NCBI RefSeq assembly: GCF_946998875.1 | Contig: NZ_CAMQAY010000007.1 | Coordinates: forward strand, 1-58,932 | Length of the DNA stretch: 58,932 nt | Source of the DNA: an uncultured Peptoniphilus sp. | GTDB lineage: Bacteria > Bacillota > Clostridia > Tissierellales > Peptoniphilaceae | Reading direction: 5' to 3' | Shown here: piece by piece, positions 1 to 8,638 of the stretch | Layout of the letters: each line of letters begins with the position of its first letter | Position numbering within the stretch: position 1 is the first letter of the stretch | The notes under the pieces: generated by a model | What the model was told of the DNA's origin: nothing | What the model saw: the letters and a program-made list of their open reading frames with translations, nothing else | Databases searched by the model: none | Position numbers and translations under genes: made by a program

Positions 1-110
1 TTGTAGAGCTTGAACTTTTAGATTTTGTTAGACCTGAATTAAAGTTTAATAGTCTAGAAGAATTATTTAAACAAATTGCAAAAGATGTTTTAGTTACAAG
101 AAATAGATAA
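1..110 (+). CDS. ribF: RibF (riboflavin kinase/FAD synthetase), C-terminal end only
   Basis: Only the last 35 codons are in the window, read in the frame that begins at base 3 and ending in TAA at 108-110. The visible peptide (ELLDFVRPELKFNSLEEL, then a QIAKDV segment) matches the usual tail of the bifunctional riboflavin kinase/FMN adenylyltransferase, which makes FMN and FAD. The position just before rpsO and pnp fits the common truB-ribF-rpsO-pnp order of Firmicutes. The call rests on this short tail plus synteny; the catalytic parts are outside the window. Confidence 0.75.
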   Translation, partial: VELELLDFVRPELKFNSLEELFKQIAKDVLVTRNR

Positions 111-111
111 C

Positions 112-140
112 TTTACATTTGTTGCATTTCGTGGTAATAT
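112..140 (+). promoter_or_regulatory. promoter of rpsO
   Basis: A -35 TTTACA at 112-117 and a -10 TAATAT at 135-140 are separated by exactly 17 bases, and a TG dinucleotide one base before the -10 makes it an extended -10. It begins at the ribF stop, so rpsO-pnp can be transcribed independently. Transcription would start near 147, leaving a leader of about 75 bases. Confidence 0.7.
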
Positions 141-146
141 ATAAAA

Positions 147-223
147 GGTTAAATAGCTATTCACAGTTGGTCGCTCCTCGACGCCTACTTTGATTAGCTG
201 TATTAAAAATTTAGGAGGAAAAT
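147..223 (+). promoter_or_regulatory. structured rpsO leader, probable S15 autoregulatory site
   Basis: The leader can fold into an outer stem (AGCTA near 154-158 with TAGCT near 195-199) enclosing an inner hairpin, GGTCG at 169-173 with CGAC plus GCC at 179-185, just ahead of the AGGAGG site at 213-218. In several bacterial groups S15 represses its own mRNA by binding a helical junction in the leader that mimics its 16S rRNA site. The fold is seen by eye; the regulatory role is inferred from the gene downstream. Confidence 0.45.
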
Positions 224-490
224 ATGTTAGAACCAAATATTAAAAAAATTATTATTGACGAATTTAAAACTCACGAAGGTGACACAGGTTCACCAGAAGT
301 ACAAATTGCAATTCTTACTAGAAGAATTAACGATTTAAACGAACACTTAAGAATTCACAAGAAAGACCACCACTCAAGAAGAGGACTTCTTAAAATGGTT
401 GGTAAGAGAAGAAACTTATTAAGATATTTAAAAAATAGTGATATAGAAAGATATCGTACACTTATTAAAAAACTACAAATAAGAGGATAA
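224..490 (+). CDS. rpsO: 30S ribosomal protein S15
   Basis: This 88-residue protein has the full usual length of S15, which binds the central domain of 16S rRNA early in assembly of the small subunit. It shows the family core GDTGSPEVQIAILT, then HLRIHKKDHHSRRGLLKMVG and the C-terminal RRNLLRYLK segment. The ATG start is preceded by AGGAGG at ideal distance. It is followed by a hairpin terminator and then pnp, the arrangement known from many bacteria, where part of the transcript reads through into polynucleotide phosphorylase. Confidence 0.97.
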   Translation: MLEPNIKKIIIDEFKTHEGDTGSPEVQIAILTRRINDLNEHLRIHKKDHHSRRGLLKMVGKRRNLLRYLKNSDIERYRTLIKKLQIRG

Positions 491-493
491 TAG

Positions 494-517
494 GAGCGGT
501 AATTCCGCTCTTTCTTA
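494..517 (+). terminator. terminator between rpsO and pnp
   Basis: GAGCGG (494-499), a five-base loop and CCGCTC (505-510) form a perfect GC-rich stem followed by TTTCTT, four bases after the rpsO stop. It ends 17 bases before the pnp start codon with no room for a new promoter, so pnp must depend on read-through from rpsO; this gives different levels of the two products. Confidence 0.75.
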
Positions 518-533
518 TTAGAAGGAGGAAATA

Positions 534-2642
534 ATGGAAAAAACTTATACTATGGATCTTGCAGGTTCCCAGTTAAAAGTTACAATTGGAAAAGTTGCAG
601 AACAAGCTAATGGAGCTTGTTTAGTACAATATGGAGATACTGTTGTCCTAGTAACAGCTACAGCTTCATCTAAACCAAGAGAGGGAATCGACTTTTTTCC
701 TCTAAGTGTTGATTACGAAGAAAAGATGTATGCTGTTGGAAAAATTCCTGGTGGATTTATTAAAAGGGAAGGTAGACCAAGCGAAAAAGCTACACTTTCT
801 GCTAGATTAATCGACAGACCTCTTAGACCTCTTTTCCCTGAAGGATATAGAAATGATGTGCAAATAGTTGCAACTGTTTTATGTGTTGACCAAGATCATT
901 CACCAGAAATTGTTGCCATGATTGGTTCTTCTATTGCTCTTTCTATTTCTGATATTCCTTTTGATGGACCTACTGGTTCAGTTGAAGTAGGATTTATTGA
1001 TGGAAAATATATTATAAATCCTAATGAAGAAGAGAGAAACAATTCTAGAATTAATTTATCACTTGCTGGAACTGAATCTGCCATTATGATGGTTGAAGCA
1101 GGAGCACAAGAAGTAAGTGAAAAAGAAATGCTTGAAGCAATTTTACAAGGACATGAAGTTATCAAAGAAATTTGTAAATTTATCAATGAAATAACTTCAG
1201 AAGTTGGAAAAGAAAAGGCAGCTTATGAAGTATTCAAAGCTGACGAAGAAATTGTTTCTAAAGTTAAAGAATATGGCAAAGACTTATTAGTTGATGCAAT
1301 TAGACAAAAAGATAAAATTGTAAGAGTTGAAAAAACAGAAGCAGCAAAAGAAGAAATTAGAGAACATTTTAAAGACCTAATGGAAGAAAACGCAAAAGAC
1401 GTTGAAGCTGCCTTAGAAGAAATAGAAGTAACTGAAGTTAGACGTGGCATTCTTGAAGATGAAAGAAGACCCGACGATAGAAAACTTACTGAAATTAGAC
1501 CTCTTTCTTCTGAAGTAGGAGTTCTTCCAAGAACTCATGGTTCAGGACTATTCACTAGAGGACAAACTCAAGTACTTTCTATTGCAACTCTTGGAGCAAT
1601 TTCAGAAGAACAAGTAATTGATGGACTTGGAGATGACAAGCCAAAGAGATATATTCACCACTACAATTTCCCGGGATTTTGTGTAGGAGATACTAAACCT
1701 TCAAGATCACCAGGAAGACGTGAAATAGGCCATGGTGCTTTAGCTGAAAGAGCACTTATTCCAGTAATACCTGATAGTGAAACTTTCCCATACACAATTA
1801 GAGTTGTATCTGAAGTATTATCCTCTAATGGATCATCTTCACAAGCATCTATTTGTGGATCTACTCTTGCATTAATGGATGCAGGTGTTCCAATTAAGGC
1901 ACCAGTAGCTGGTATTGCTATGGGTCTTATTGAAGAAAATGGTGTTATAAAAATTTTAACTGACATTCAAGGTCTTGAAGACCACTTTGGTGATATGGAC
2001 TTTAAAGTAGCTGGTACTCGTGAGGGCATCACTGCTATTCAAATGGATATTAAAGTAGAAGGAATAAAAAAAGAAATCCTTGAAGTTGCTCTTGAAAGAG
2101 CGAAGGTTGCAAGATTTGAAATACTTGACCACCTAGCAACAACTATTGAAAAACCAAGAGCAGAACTTTCTAAGTACGCTCCAATAATCCATATGATTTC
2201 TATTGACCCTGAAAGAATTGGTGAAGTAATTGGTGCTGGCGGAAAGATAATTAATAAAATTATTGAACAAACTGGCGTTAAGATCGACATCGATGATGAC
2301 GGAAGAATTTCTATTCTTTCAGAAAGTGATGAAAGAGCTAAAGAAGCAATTGCTATTATCGAAGATATAGTAAAAGAAATCGAAGTTGGAGAAGTTTACA
2401 CTGGTAAAGTTAAGAAAATTGTTAAATTTGGTGCCTTTGTTGAACTTAAAAAGGGAACTGAAGGACTTCTTCATATTTCAGAAATTGCTCACGAAAGAAC
2501 AAATAGCGTTGATGATGTTCTAAAAGTTGGCGATGCAGTAGAAGTTAAAGTTATTGATATTTCAGATGATACTGGTAAAATTTCACTTTCAAGAAAAGCT
2601 CTATTAAAGAGAGAAGATAATAAGAAAGAACAAGATAAGTAA
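534..2642 (+). CDS. pnp: polyribonucleotide nucleotidyltransferase (PNPase)
   Basis: A 702-residue protein of normal PNPase length. It degrades RNA from the 3' end with phosphate and can add nucleotides in reverse. Two RNase PH-like domains (about 1-215 and 310-530, the second with FTRGQTQVL, GDDKPKRYIHHYNFPGF and SPGRREIGHGALAERAL), a linking all-alpha region, a KH domain (RIGEVIGAGGKIINKI) and a C-terminal S1 domain (VYTGKVKKIVKFGAFVEL) are visible in order. The start follows GAAGGAGG. It lies behind the rpsO terminator. Cold and growth regulation in relatives is post-transcriptional; nothing specific is seen here. Confidence 0.97.
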   Translation: MEKTYTMDLAGSQLKVTIGKVAEQANGACLVQYGDTVVLVTATASSKPREGIDFFPLSVDYEEKMYAVGKIPGGFIKREGRPSEKATLSARLIDRPLRPLFPEGYRNDVQIVATVLCVDQDHSPEIVAMIGSSIALSISDIPFDGPTGSVEVGFIDGKYIINPNEEERNNSRINLSLAGTESAIMMVEAGAQEVSEKEMLEAILQGHEVIKEICKFINEITSEVGKEKAAYEVFKADEEIVSKVKEYGKDLLVDAIRQKDKIVRVEKTEAAKEEIREHFKDLMEENAKDVEAALEEIEVTEVRRGILEDERRPDDRKLTEIRPLSSEVGVLPRTHGSGLFTRGQTQVLSIATLGAISEEQVIDGLGDDKPKRYIHHYNFPGFCVGDTKPSRSPGRREIGHGALAERALIPVIPDSETFPYTIRVVSEVLSSNGSSSQASICGSTLALMDAGVPIKAPVAGIAMGLIEENGVIKILTDIQGLEDHFGDMDFKVAGTREGITAIQMDIKVEGIKKEILEVALERAKVARFEILDHLATTIEKPRAELSKYAPIIHMISIDPERIGEVIGAGGKIINKIIEQTGVKIDIDDDGRISILSESDERAKEAIAIIEDIVKEIEVGEVYTGKVKKIVKFGAFVELKKGTEGLLHISEIAHERTNSVDDVLKVGDAVEVKVIDISDDTGKISLSRKALLKREDNKKEQDK

Positions 2643-2654
2643 ATAAAATTTTAG

Positions 2655-2686
2655 TCGCATTAAGATTTATTTTAATGCGATTTTTT
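2655..2686 (+). terminator. terminator after pnp, abutting dut
   Basis: TCGCATTAA (2655-2663) pairs perfectly with TTAATGCGA (2672-2680) around an eight-base loop and is followed by six T. The T run merges with the ribosome binding site of dut (AAAGGGGAA), so dut has no space for its own promoter downstream of this hairpin. Confidence 0.75.
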
Positions 2687-2698
2687 AAAGGGGAATTT

Positions 2699-3130
2699 AT
2701 GAAATTAAAAATTATTAATAAAAGCAAGCATCAACTTCCTAAATATGAAACAGAAGGATCATCAGGAATGGATCTTAGAGCTAATCTTGATGAAGATTTA
2801 GTTTTAAAATCACTTGATAGAGTGTTAGTTCCAACTGGATTATTTTTAGAATTTGACAAGGGCTATGAAGCGCAAGTTAGAGCTAGATCTGGTCTTGCAT
2901 TAAAAAAAGGTCTAGGTCTACCTAATGGAATAGGAACAATTGATTCTGATTATAGGGGAGAGTTAAAAGTAATTCTTATAAACATGAGCAAGGATGAAGT
3001 TGTCATTAAAGATGGAGAAAGAATTGCGCAAATTGTTTTTATGAAAATAGAAACTCCAGAAATTGTTGAAGTTGAAGAGATTAGTGAAACTGAAAGAAGC
3101 GATGGAGGCTTTGGTCACACTGGTCTTTAA
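2699..3130 (+). CDS. dut: dUTP diphosphatase (dUTPase)
   Basis: Hydrolyses dUTP to dUMP and pyrophosphate, keeping uracil out of DNA and supplying dTMP synthesis. All five motifs of the trimeric family are present: SSGMDLRA, RARSGLALKKGLGL, GTIDSDYRGELKV with the catalytic Asp, ERIAQIVF, and the C-terminal RSDGGFGHTG arm. I chose the ATG at 2699 (143 residues) because AAAGGGGAA lies just before it; an upstream in-frame start at 2675 would fall inside the terminator stem. It sits between pnp and ftsK. Confidence 0.95.
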   Translation: MKLKIINKSKHQLPKYETEGSSGMDLRANLDEDLVLKSLDRVLVPTGLFLEFDKGYEAQVRARSGLALKKGLGLPNGIGTIDSDYRGELKVILINMSKDEVVIKDGERIAQIVFMKIETPEIVEVEEISETERSDGGFGHTGL

Positions 3131-3168
3131 GACAACAAATTGTTATAATATTATTGAGGTGCTATCTC

Positions 3169-5553
3169 TTGATAAAAAATAAAAAAAACAATAAAAAAAA
3201 TTCAAATAAAAAAAATGTTAGCAAAAGAAGAAGGACAAGTTCTGAAACATCTTCTGGCAAAGAAATAATTGGTCTATTTTTAATTGTAATAGGCATAGTC
3301 TTTTTTATTTCTCTTTACAGTCAGAGAATGGGAATAATTGGCACATTAATTTATAAATTATTTTCTGTTATTTCAGGCTCAGGTAACTTTATAATTCCAC
3401 TTCTACTTATTTTTTGGGGAATTCTATATAATATTCAAGCTACGAAATTTCACATGAGAAGATATATAATCTGCTCTCTTGTAATATTTTTCTGTATTTT
3501 AGTTTTCCTTGATGGATCTAAGGAAATGGACATGACTTTAATCGAAAGAATTATTAAGTCAACAGAGTATATGGATATCACAAGAAGTGGTGGTATAATT
3601 GGTGCAATCTTTGGATTTTTCTCTTATAAACTTTTAGGCTCTCTTGGAACTTACTTAGTTCTTGGACTAATAATACTGGCATCAATTTATTTCATGCTTA
3701 AAGTTAATATTGACCAAATAATTATGTTTTCTGAAGATCTTGGCGAATATTTTGAAGACAAAAAGAAGACCTATGAAGTAAAGAAAGCTGAAAGAAAACT
3801 AAAGCAAGATGAGAAAGAAAAGAAGAAAATTGAAAGAGAAAATCTAAAGAAAGAAAAATTAGAGTTAAAAAGAGCTAAAGAAGAAAAGCCAGATTCAATT
3901 GAAACTGAAGATTTTGGAGAAAATTTAGTTATAAAAGATTATTCTTGTGATAATACTTTTGAAAACCTTGAAGAAGAAAAGTCTGAAGAAATTAATCTTA
4001 TTGAAAACAATGATAAGGCAGTAGATAAAAACGTTGAAGATTTTGAAGTAGAAAATGATGACGATGTTCTTAATACAATAAAAGATGATATTGAAAACAA
4101 AAATAGAGAAGAATTCATCTACACTTATCCAGATATTGCTCTTTTAGATAGACTTAAATCAAAGAGAGGCTTTTCCAAAGATGAAGTAATAGAAAAGGGA
4201 AGAATCATAGAAAACACTATGAGAAACTTTGGAATTGAGTCTAAAGTTGTTGCCATAAATCGCGGACCTGTTATTACTTCCTATGAGCTAAAACCAGCTC
4301 CTGGCATAAAATTATCCAGAATTGTTGGACTTAGTGACAATATTGCCATGGCTCTAGCCAGTTCGGATCTTCGTATTGAAGCTCCGATACCTGGCAAAAC
4401 TGTTGTGGGAATTGAAGTTCCAAACAGTGAAAAAGATGCAGTTGGACTTAAAGAGTTAATTGATTCCAATGAATTTAAAACTATTAATTCTGATATTCCG
4501 TTAGCTCTTGGCAAAGATGTTGAGGGAAATATTTTAATTTCTGGCATGGAGGATATGCCTCATCTACTTATAGCAGGAGCAACGGGCTCTGGTAAATCAG
4601 TTTGCATTAATTCAATAATTACTAGTGTAATTTATAAGTCCTCACCAAAGGATGTAAAGTTAATGTTAATTGATCCTAAGGTAGTTGAGCTTAGCGTTTA
4701 TAATGGCATACCACACCTTTTAATTGATGTAGTAACAAATCCTAAGAAGGCAGCTTTTGCACTTAATTGGGCTGTTGATGAAATGGAAAAAAGATACCTT
4801 GCCTTTGCTGAAAATCATGTTAGAGATCTTAAGGGCTACAATAAAAAGATGGTAGAAGAGGGAAGGGAAGATGAAAAACTTCCTAAGATTTTAATTATTG
4901 TTGATGAGCTTGCAGACCTTATGATGGTTGCATCAAAGGAAATCGAAGAATATATTGCAAGACTTGCACAAAAGGCAAGAGCAGCTGGAATGCACTTAAT
5001 CCTAGCAACGCAAAGGCCTTCTGTTGATGTTATTACTGGAACTATTAAGGCCAACATACCTTCAAGAATTGCTTTCGCTGTAGCATCCTCTGTGGACTCA
5101 AGGACGATTCTTGACATGGGTGGAGCGGAAAAACTTCTTGGCAAGGGCGACATGTTATTTTATCCAAGCAAATATCCAAAACCAAAGAGGATACAAGGTG
5201 CACTAATTAGTGACGGCGAAGTGGAAAGAGTAGTTGACTTTGTAAAAAATAATAACGAAATAAAAACTAGCCTTGAATCAAAAATAGAAAAGGCTATAGA
5301 AGACAAAAAAATAAAAGTTGATGACGAAAAGGATCCGCTTTTTAAAGAAGCAGTTGAACTTGTAGTTAATGATGAACAAGCTTCAATTTCTTATATTCAG
5401 AGAAAATTAAAGGTTGGTTATTCAAGAGCTGGAAGAATCGTAGATCAAATGGAAGAAATGGGCATCATTGGACCTCATGAAGGGTCTAAGCCTAGAAAAC
5501 TTTTAAAGACCAAGGAAGAAATAGATATAATTTTAGGTGATGAAGATGAATAA
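3169..5553 (+). CDS. ftsK: FtsK/SpoIIIE DNA translocase
   Basis: A septum-located ATP-driven DNA pump that clears chromosome DNA at division. The N-terminus has a basic poly-Lys/Asn stretch and about four membrane segments (to about residue 190), then a charged Lys/Glu linker, the RecA-like motor with Walker A GATGSGKS near residue 470 and LIIVDELADLMM as Walker B, and a C-terminal gamma winged helix (RKLKVGYSRAGRIVDQMEEMG). I start it at TTG 3169, eight bases after GAGGTG, giving 794 residues; the TTG at 3154 would overlap that site. Its stop overlaps rimO. Confidence 0.95.
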   Translation: MIKNKKNNKKNSNKKNVSKRRRTSSETSSGKEIIGLFLIVIGIVFFISLYSQRMGIIGTLIYKLFSVISGSGNFIIPLLLIFWGILYNIQATKFHMRRYIICSLVIFFCILVFLDGSKEMDMTLIERIIKSTEYMDITRSGGIIGAIFGFFSYKLLGSLGTYLVLGLIILASIYFMLKVNIDQIIMFSEDLGEYFEDKKKTYEVKKAERKLKQDEKEKKKIERENLKKEKLELKRAKEEKPDSIETEDFGENLVIKDYSCDNTFENLEEEKSEEINLIENNDKAVDKNVEDFEVENDDDVLNTIKDDIENKNREEFIYTYPDIALLDRLKSKRGFSKDEVIEKGRIIENTMRNFGIESKVVAINRGPVITSYELKPAPGIKLSRIVGLSDNIAMALASSDLRIEAPIPGKTVVGIEVPNSEKDAVGLKELIDSNEFKTINSDIPLALGKDVEGNILISGMEDMPHLLIAGATGSGKSVCINSIITSVIYKSSPKDVKLMLIDPKVVELSVYNGIPHLLIDVVTNPKKAAFALNWAVDEMEKRYLAFAENHVRDLKGYNKKMVEEGREDEKLPKILIIVDELADLMMVASKEIEEYIARLAQKARAAGMHLILATQRPSVDVITGTIKANIPSRIAFAVASSVDSRTILDMGGAEKLLGKGDMLFYPSKYPKPKRIQGALISDGEVERVVDFVKNNNEIKTSLESKIEKAIEDKKIKVDDEKDPLFKEAVELVVNDEQASISYIQRKLKVGYSRAGRIVDQMEEMGIIGPHEGSKPRKLLKTKEEIDIILGDEDE

Positions 5554-6862
5554 TGTGCATATAGTTACCTTGGGTTGCTCAAAAAATGAAGTCGACTCAT
5601 CTATGATGTACTCACTTTTAAATAAAGATAGATACAAAATGGTTGAGGATGCAAGTGATGCCGATATTTTAATTGTAAACACTTGTGGATTTATTGATGC
5701 AGCCAAGGAAGAGTCGATTGACACAATTTTAGAGTCAGTTGAATATAAGAATGAGGGAAGATGCAAAAAAGTTCTTCTATCAGGATGCCTAGCCCAAAGA
5801 TATCCTGAAGAACTTCTAAAGGAAATCCCAGAAATTGATGGGATTATTGGCACAGGAAATATAAATTATATAAACGAGCTCTTAGACAGAAGTATGGCTG
5901 GAGATTTATTTGTAAAGACTGACAATTTAAACTCAGCTTATATTGAAGGTATAAAAAAGGAAGAGGTTAAAAAAACTGAATTTGTGAAAATTTCAGAAGG
6001 CTGTAATAACAACTGCTCTTACTGCATTATTCCATCACTTCGTGGCAAAAACAGATCTAGAAAAATTGAAGATATATATTCTGAAGTCCAATACCTAGTA
6101 AGTAAAGGTGCAAGAGAAATTATTTTAATAGCACAAAATACTACTGATTATGGAATAGATTTATACTCAAAATATTCTTTGGCAAAGTTAATTAAAGAAA
6201 TCTCCAAAATAGAAGATTTAAAGTGGATTCGCGTTTTATATTTATATCCTGACCATTTTACTGATGAATTAATAGAAGAATTTAGAGATAATGATAAACT
6301 AGTAAAATATGTTGATATGCCTCTTCAACACATTTCTGACAATGTTTTAAAAAGTATGAACAGAAAAACCAGCAAAGACCATATTATAAAGACTCTTAGA
6401 AATTTACGCAAAGCCATTCCAGAAATTGTAATTAGAACAACTTTTATAGTTGGTTTTCCTGGAGAAAATGATGAAGACTTTAAAGATCTTGTGGACTTTA
6501 TAGAAGATATTAAATTCGACAAGCTTGGAGTTTTCGAGTACTCTAGAGAAGAGGGAACAAAGGCAAATCTTTTAGATAATCAAATAGCTGATGAAGTTAA
6601 GAAGAGACGAAAAGATGAAATTATGGAAATTCAAAGCGATATTTCTAATGAAATCCTTTCAAAAAATTTAGATAAAACTTTAGAAGTGTTAATAGAAGAA
6701 AAAATTGACGAAAATAATTATGTGGGAAGAACTTACATGGATGCTCCTGAAATTGATGGAGTGACCTATGTTGAGTCCAATAAAAATTTAGAAGTAGGAG
6801 ATTTTGTTAAAGTTAAAGTCATTGATACTTTAGATTATGATTTAGTAGGTGAAGCTATATGA
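5546..6862 (+). CDS. rimO: ribosomal protein S12 methylthiotransferase RimO
   Basis: Radical SAM enzyme that methylthiolates an aspartate of ribosomal protein S12. The N-terminal MTTase domain begins VHIVTLGCSKNEVDSS and includes further cysteines (NTCGF, SGCLAQRYPEE); the radical SAM motif CNNNCSYC lies near residue 152; a TRAM domain ends the protein. The LGCSKN start and SEGCNNNCSYCIIPSLRGKN are RimO-like rather than MiaB-like; MiaB is encoded separately at 27197-28594. ATG 5546 follows AGGTGATG, giving 438 residues and an 8-base overlap with ftsK, so translation is probably coupled. Confidence 0.94.
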   Translation: MNNVHIVTLGCSKNEVDSSMMYSLLNKDRYKMVEDASDADILIVNTCGFIDAAKEESIDTILESVEYKNEGRCKKVLLSGCLAQRYPEELLKEIPEIDGIIGTGNINYINELLDRSMAGDLFVKTDNLNSAYIEGIKKEEVKKTEFVKISEGCNNNCSYCIIPSLRGKNRSRKIEDIYSEVQYLVSKGAREIILIAQNTTDYGIDLYSKYSLAKLIKEISKIEDLKWIRVLYLYPDHFTDELIEEFRDNDKLVKYVDMPLQHISDNVLKSMNRKTSKDHIIKTLRNLRKAIPEIVIRTTFIVGFPGENDEDFKDLVDFIEDIKFDKLGVFEYSREEGTKANLLDNQIADEVKKRRKDEIMEIQSDISNEILSKNLDKTLEVLIEEKIDENNYVGRTYMDAPEIDGVTYVESNKNLEVGDFVKVKVIDTLDYDLVGEAI

Positions 6863-7392
6863 ATACTCCAAATAAATTGACTCTTATGAGAACTTTAATG
6901 GTTCCCATCTTTGTCCTATGCATGTATTTAGATTTTAATAATTCAAGAATAATTGCAACTATTATATTTGCCATTGCTTCTTTTACAGATTTTTTAGACG
7001 GTTATCTTGCAAGAAGAGATAATTTAGTTACTAATTTTGGAAAATTTGCTGATCCTCTTGCTGATAAAATTTTAGTATGCTCAGCTATGATTATGCTAGT
7101 TAGCACTGGAGAAATGCCAGCTTGGGCTGTAATTATTATAATTGCAAGAGAATTTACTATTACTGGATTTAGAATTATTGCAGCTTCTGAAAATATCACA
7201 ATTGCAGCTAGTCCTCTTGGAAAATTTAAAACTGTTACACAGTTAATATCAAATATTTTACTTTTAACAGGAATAGGAAGTCTTAGACCTATTGGCATGG
7301 GAATATTTTATTTAGCTGTAGTGTTCACTGTAATTTCAGGGGCAGATTATTTAATTAAAAATAAAAAAGTTCTTGATTTAGAAAATATTTAA
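6859..7392 (+). CDS. pgsA: CDP-diacylglycerol--glycerol-3-phosphate phosphatidyltransferase
   Basis: Makes phosphatidylglycerol phosphate, the committed step to phosphatidylglycerol and cardiolipin. The CDP-alcohol transferase motif is complete: DGYLARR followed by FGKFADPLADK, giving D-G-x2-A-R-x8-G-x3-D-x3-D at about residues 52-74. Several hydrophobic helices span the 177 residues, the usual length. It begins inside the rimO stop (ATGA overlap). The order rimO-pgsA-cinA-recA is common in Clostridia. Confidence 0.95.
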   Translation: MNTPNKLTLMRTLMVPIFVLCMYLDFNNSRIIATIIFAIASFTDFLDGYLARRDNLVTNFGKFADPLADKILVCSAMIMLVSTGEMPAWAVIIIIAREFTITGFRIIAASENITIAASPLGKFKTVTQLISNILLLTGIGSLRPIGMGIFYLAVVFTVISGADYLIKNKKVLDLENI

Positions 7393-7400
7393 GGAGAAAT

Positions 7401-8636
7401 ATGAAAGCTAGCATTTTGACAGTTGGAAAAGAAATCTTAATTGGCTCAATTACTAATACAAATTCGAAATACATTTCTGAAAAGTTAACTGACATGGGAA
7501 TTGAAGTAAATAGGCAAGTTTCTGTAGACGATGACTTAGATGAAATAGTTAAGGAATTAGAATACTCTACAAAGTTCTCTGATTTAATTATTATAAGTGG
7601 TGGGCTTGGACCCACTAATGATGACATAACAAGAGATGCTGTGGCTAAGTTTTTAAACAGAAAAATTTATCTTGACCAAGCTGAAAAGGAAAAGATGATT
7701 GATAGGTTTACAAGACTTGGTAGGACCATGACTAACAATAATTTAAAGCAGGTTATGTTAATAGAAGGCTCAGAAAAGATTGAAAATAAGTGGGGAGTAG
7801 CCCTTGGCGAATCAATTGAATTTAAGGGAAAGAGAATAATTCTTCTTCCAGGGCCACCAAATGAGATGGAGCCTATGCTTGATTATTATTTTGCCAATAA
7901 ATCCTTTACCGAGGAAAATATTATGGTAAAATCCATTGACATTATTGGTCTTGGAGAATCAGTAATTGAAGATAGAATTAGAAAGATGTCCTTTGACGAT
8001 GATTCTGTGAGCATAAATACTTTTGCTCATGGAACTTATACTGAAGTAAAAATTATTGGTAAGAATACTAAAAAAGATGAACTACAATTTTCAATAGAAA
8101 AAGTTGTAAAGTCCTTATATGCCGAATTTAACACTCATGTCTATTCAGAAAATAATGATGATGTGGCTGAAGAAATTGTGAGAATTTTAAAAAAGAATAA
8201 TTTAAAAATTTCCTTTGCCGAATCCATTACTGGTGGAATGCTTAGCTCTGCCATTACAGATATCAGTGGAGCATCAAAGGTCATGGAAACTTCCTTAGTC
8301 ACTTACTCTAACGATTCAAAAAATAAAAATTTAAAGGTTTCTAAGAATACTTTAGATGAGTTTGGAGCAATTAGTGAAAATACAGCTTTTGAGATGGCAA
8401 AAGGCGTTAAGGAAAGATCTAATGCCAATATTGGAGTTTCTACAACTGGGGAAGCAGGACCTAATTCATCTGAAACTGAAGTGGGAAATGTCTTCACTTG
8501 TATTTATTTTTCAGATGAGAATTATTATAATAAGCATTATTTCTTTACAGGAGATAGAAATAAAATAAGAAGAAGCACTGTTAATAGAGTATTGTCTCAA
8601 ATACTTTTTGTACTTAGAAAAAATTTTAAGGAGTAA
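7401..8636 (+). CDS. cinA: CinA family protein (competence/damage-inducible, NMN amidohydrolase type)
   Basis: A 411-residue protein with both usual domains: an N-terminal MoaB/MogA-like fold (ILTVGKEILIGSITNTNSKY, IISGGLGPTNDDITRD, LLPGPPNEM) and a C-terminal CinA domain (AESITGGMLSSAITDISGAS, TTGEAGP). Relatives recycle nicotinamide mononucleotide by deamidation and have ADP-ribose pyrophosphatase activity; its exact role here is not shown. ATG follows AAGGAGAAAT. It ends two bases before the recA start, so the two are co-transcribed, as in streptococci and many clostridia. Confidence 0.92.
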   Translation: MKASILTVGKEILIGSITNTNSKYISEKLTDMGIEVNRQVSVDDDLDEIVKELEYSTKFSDLIIISGGLGPTNDDITRDAVAKFLNRKIYLDQAEKEKMIDRFTRLGRTMTNNNLKQVMLIEGSEKIENKWGVALGESIEFKGKRIILLPGPPNEMEPMLDYYFANKSFTEENIMVKSIDIIGLGESVIEDRIRKMSFDDDSVSINTFAHGTYTEVKIIGKNTKKDELQFSIEKVVKSLYAEFNTHVYSENNDDVAEEIVRILKKNNLKISFAESITGGMLSSAITDISGASKVMETSLVTYSNDSKNKNLKVSKNTLDEFGAISENTAFEMAKGVKERSNANIGVSTTGEAGPNSSETEVGNVFTCIYFSDENYYNKHYFFTGDRNKIRRSTVNRVLSQILFVLRKNFKE

Positions 8637-8638
8637 TT

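Noticed and set aside
896..1966. Long frames on the minus strand within pnp
   Set aside because: They lie opposite a clear conserved gene, have no binding sites and no recognisable product.
3144..3149. TATAAT with TGT before it, upstream of ftsK
   Set aside because: A start from this -10 would begin about 13 bases before the TTG and remove most of the ribosome binding site; no -35 fits. Probably chance.
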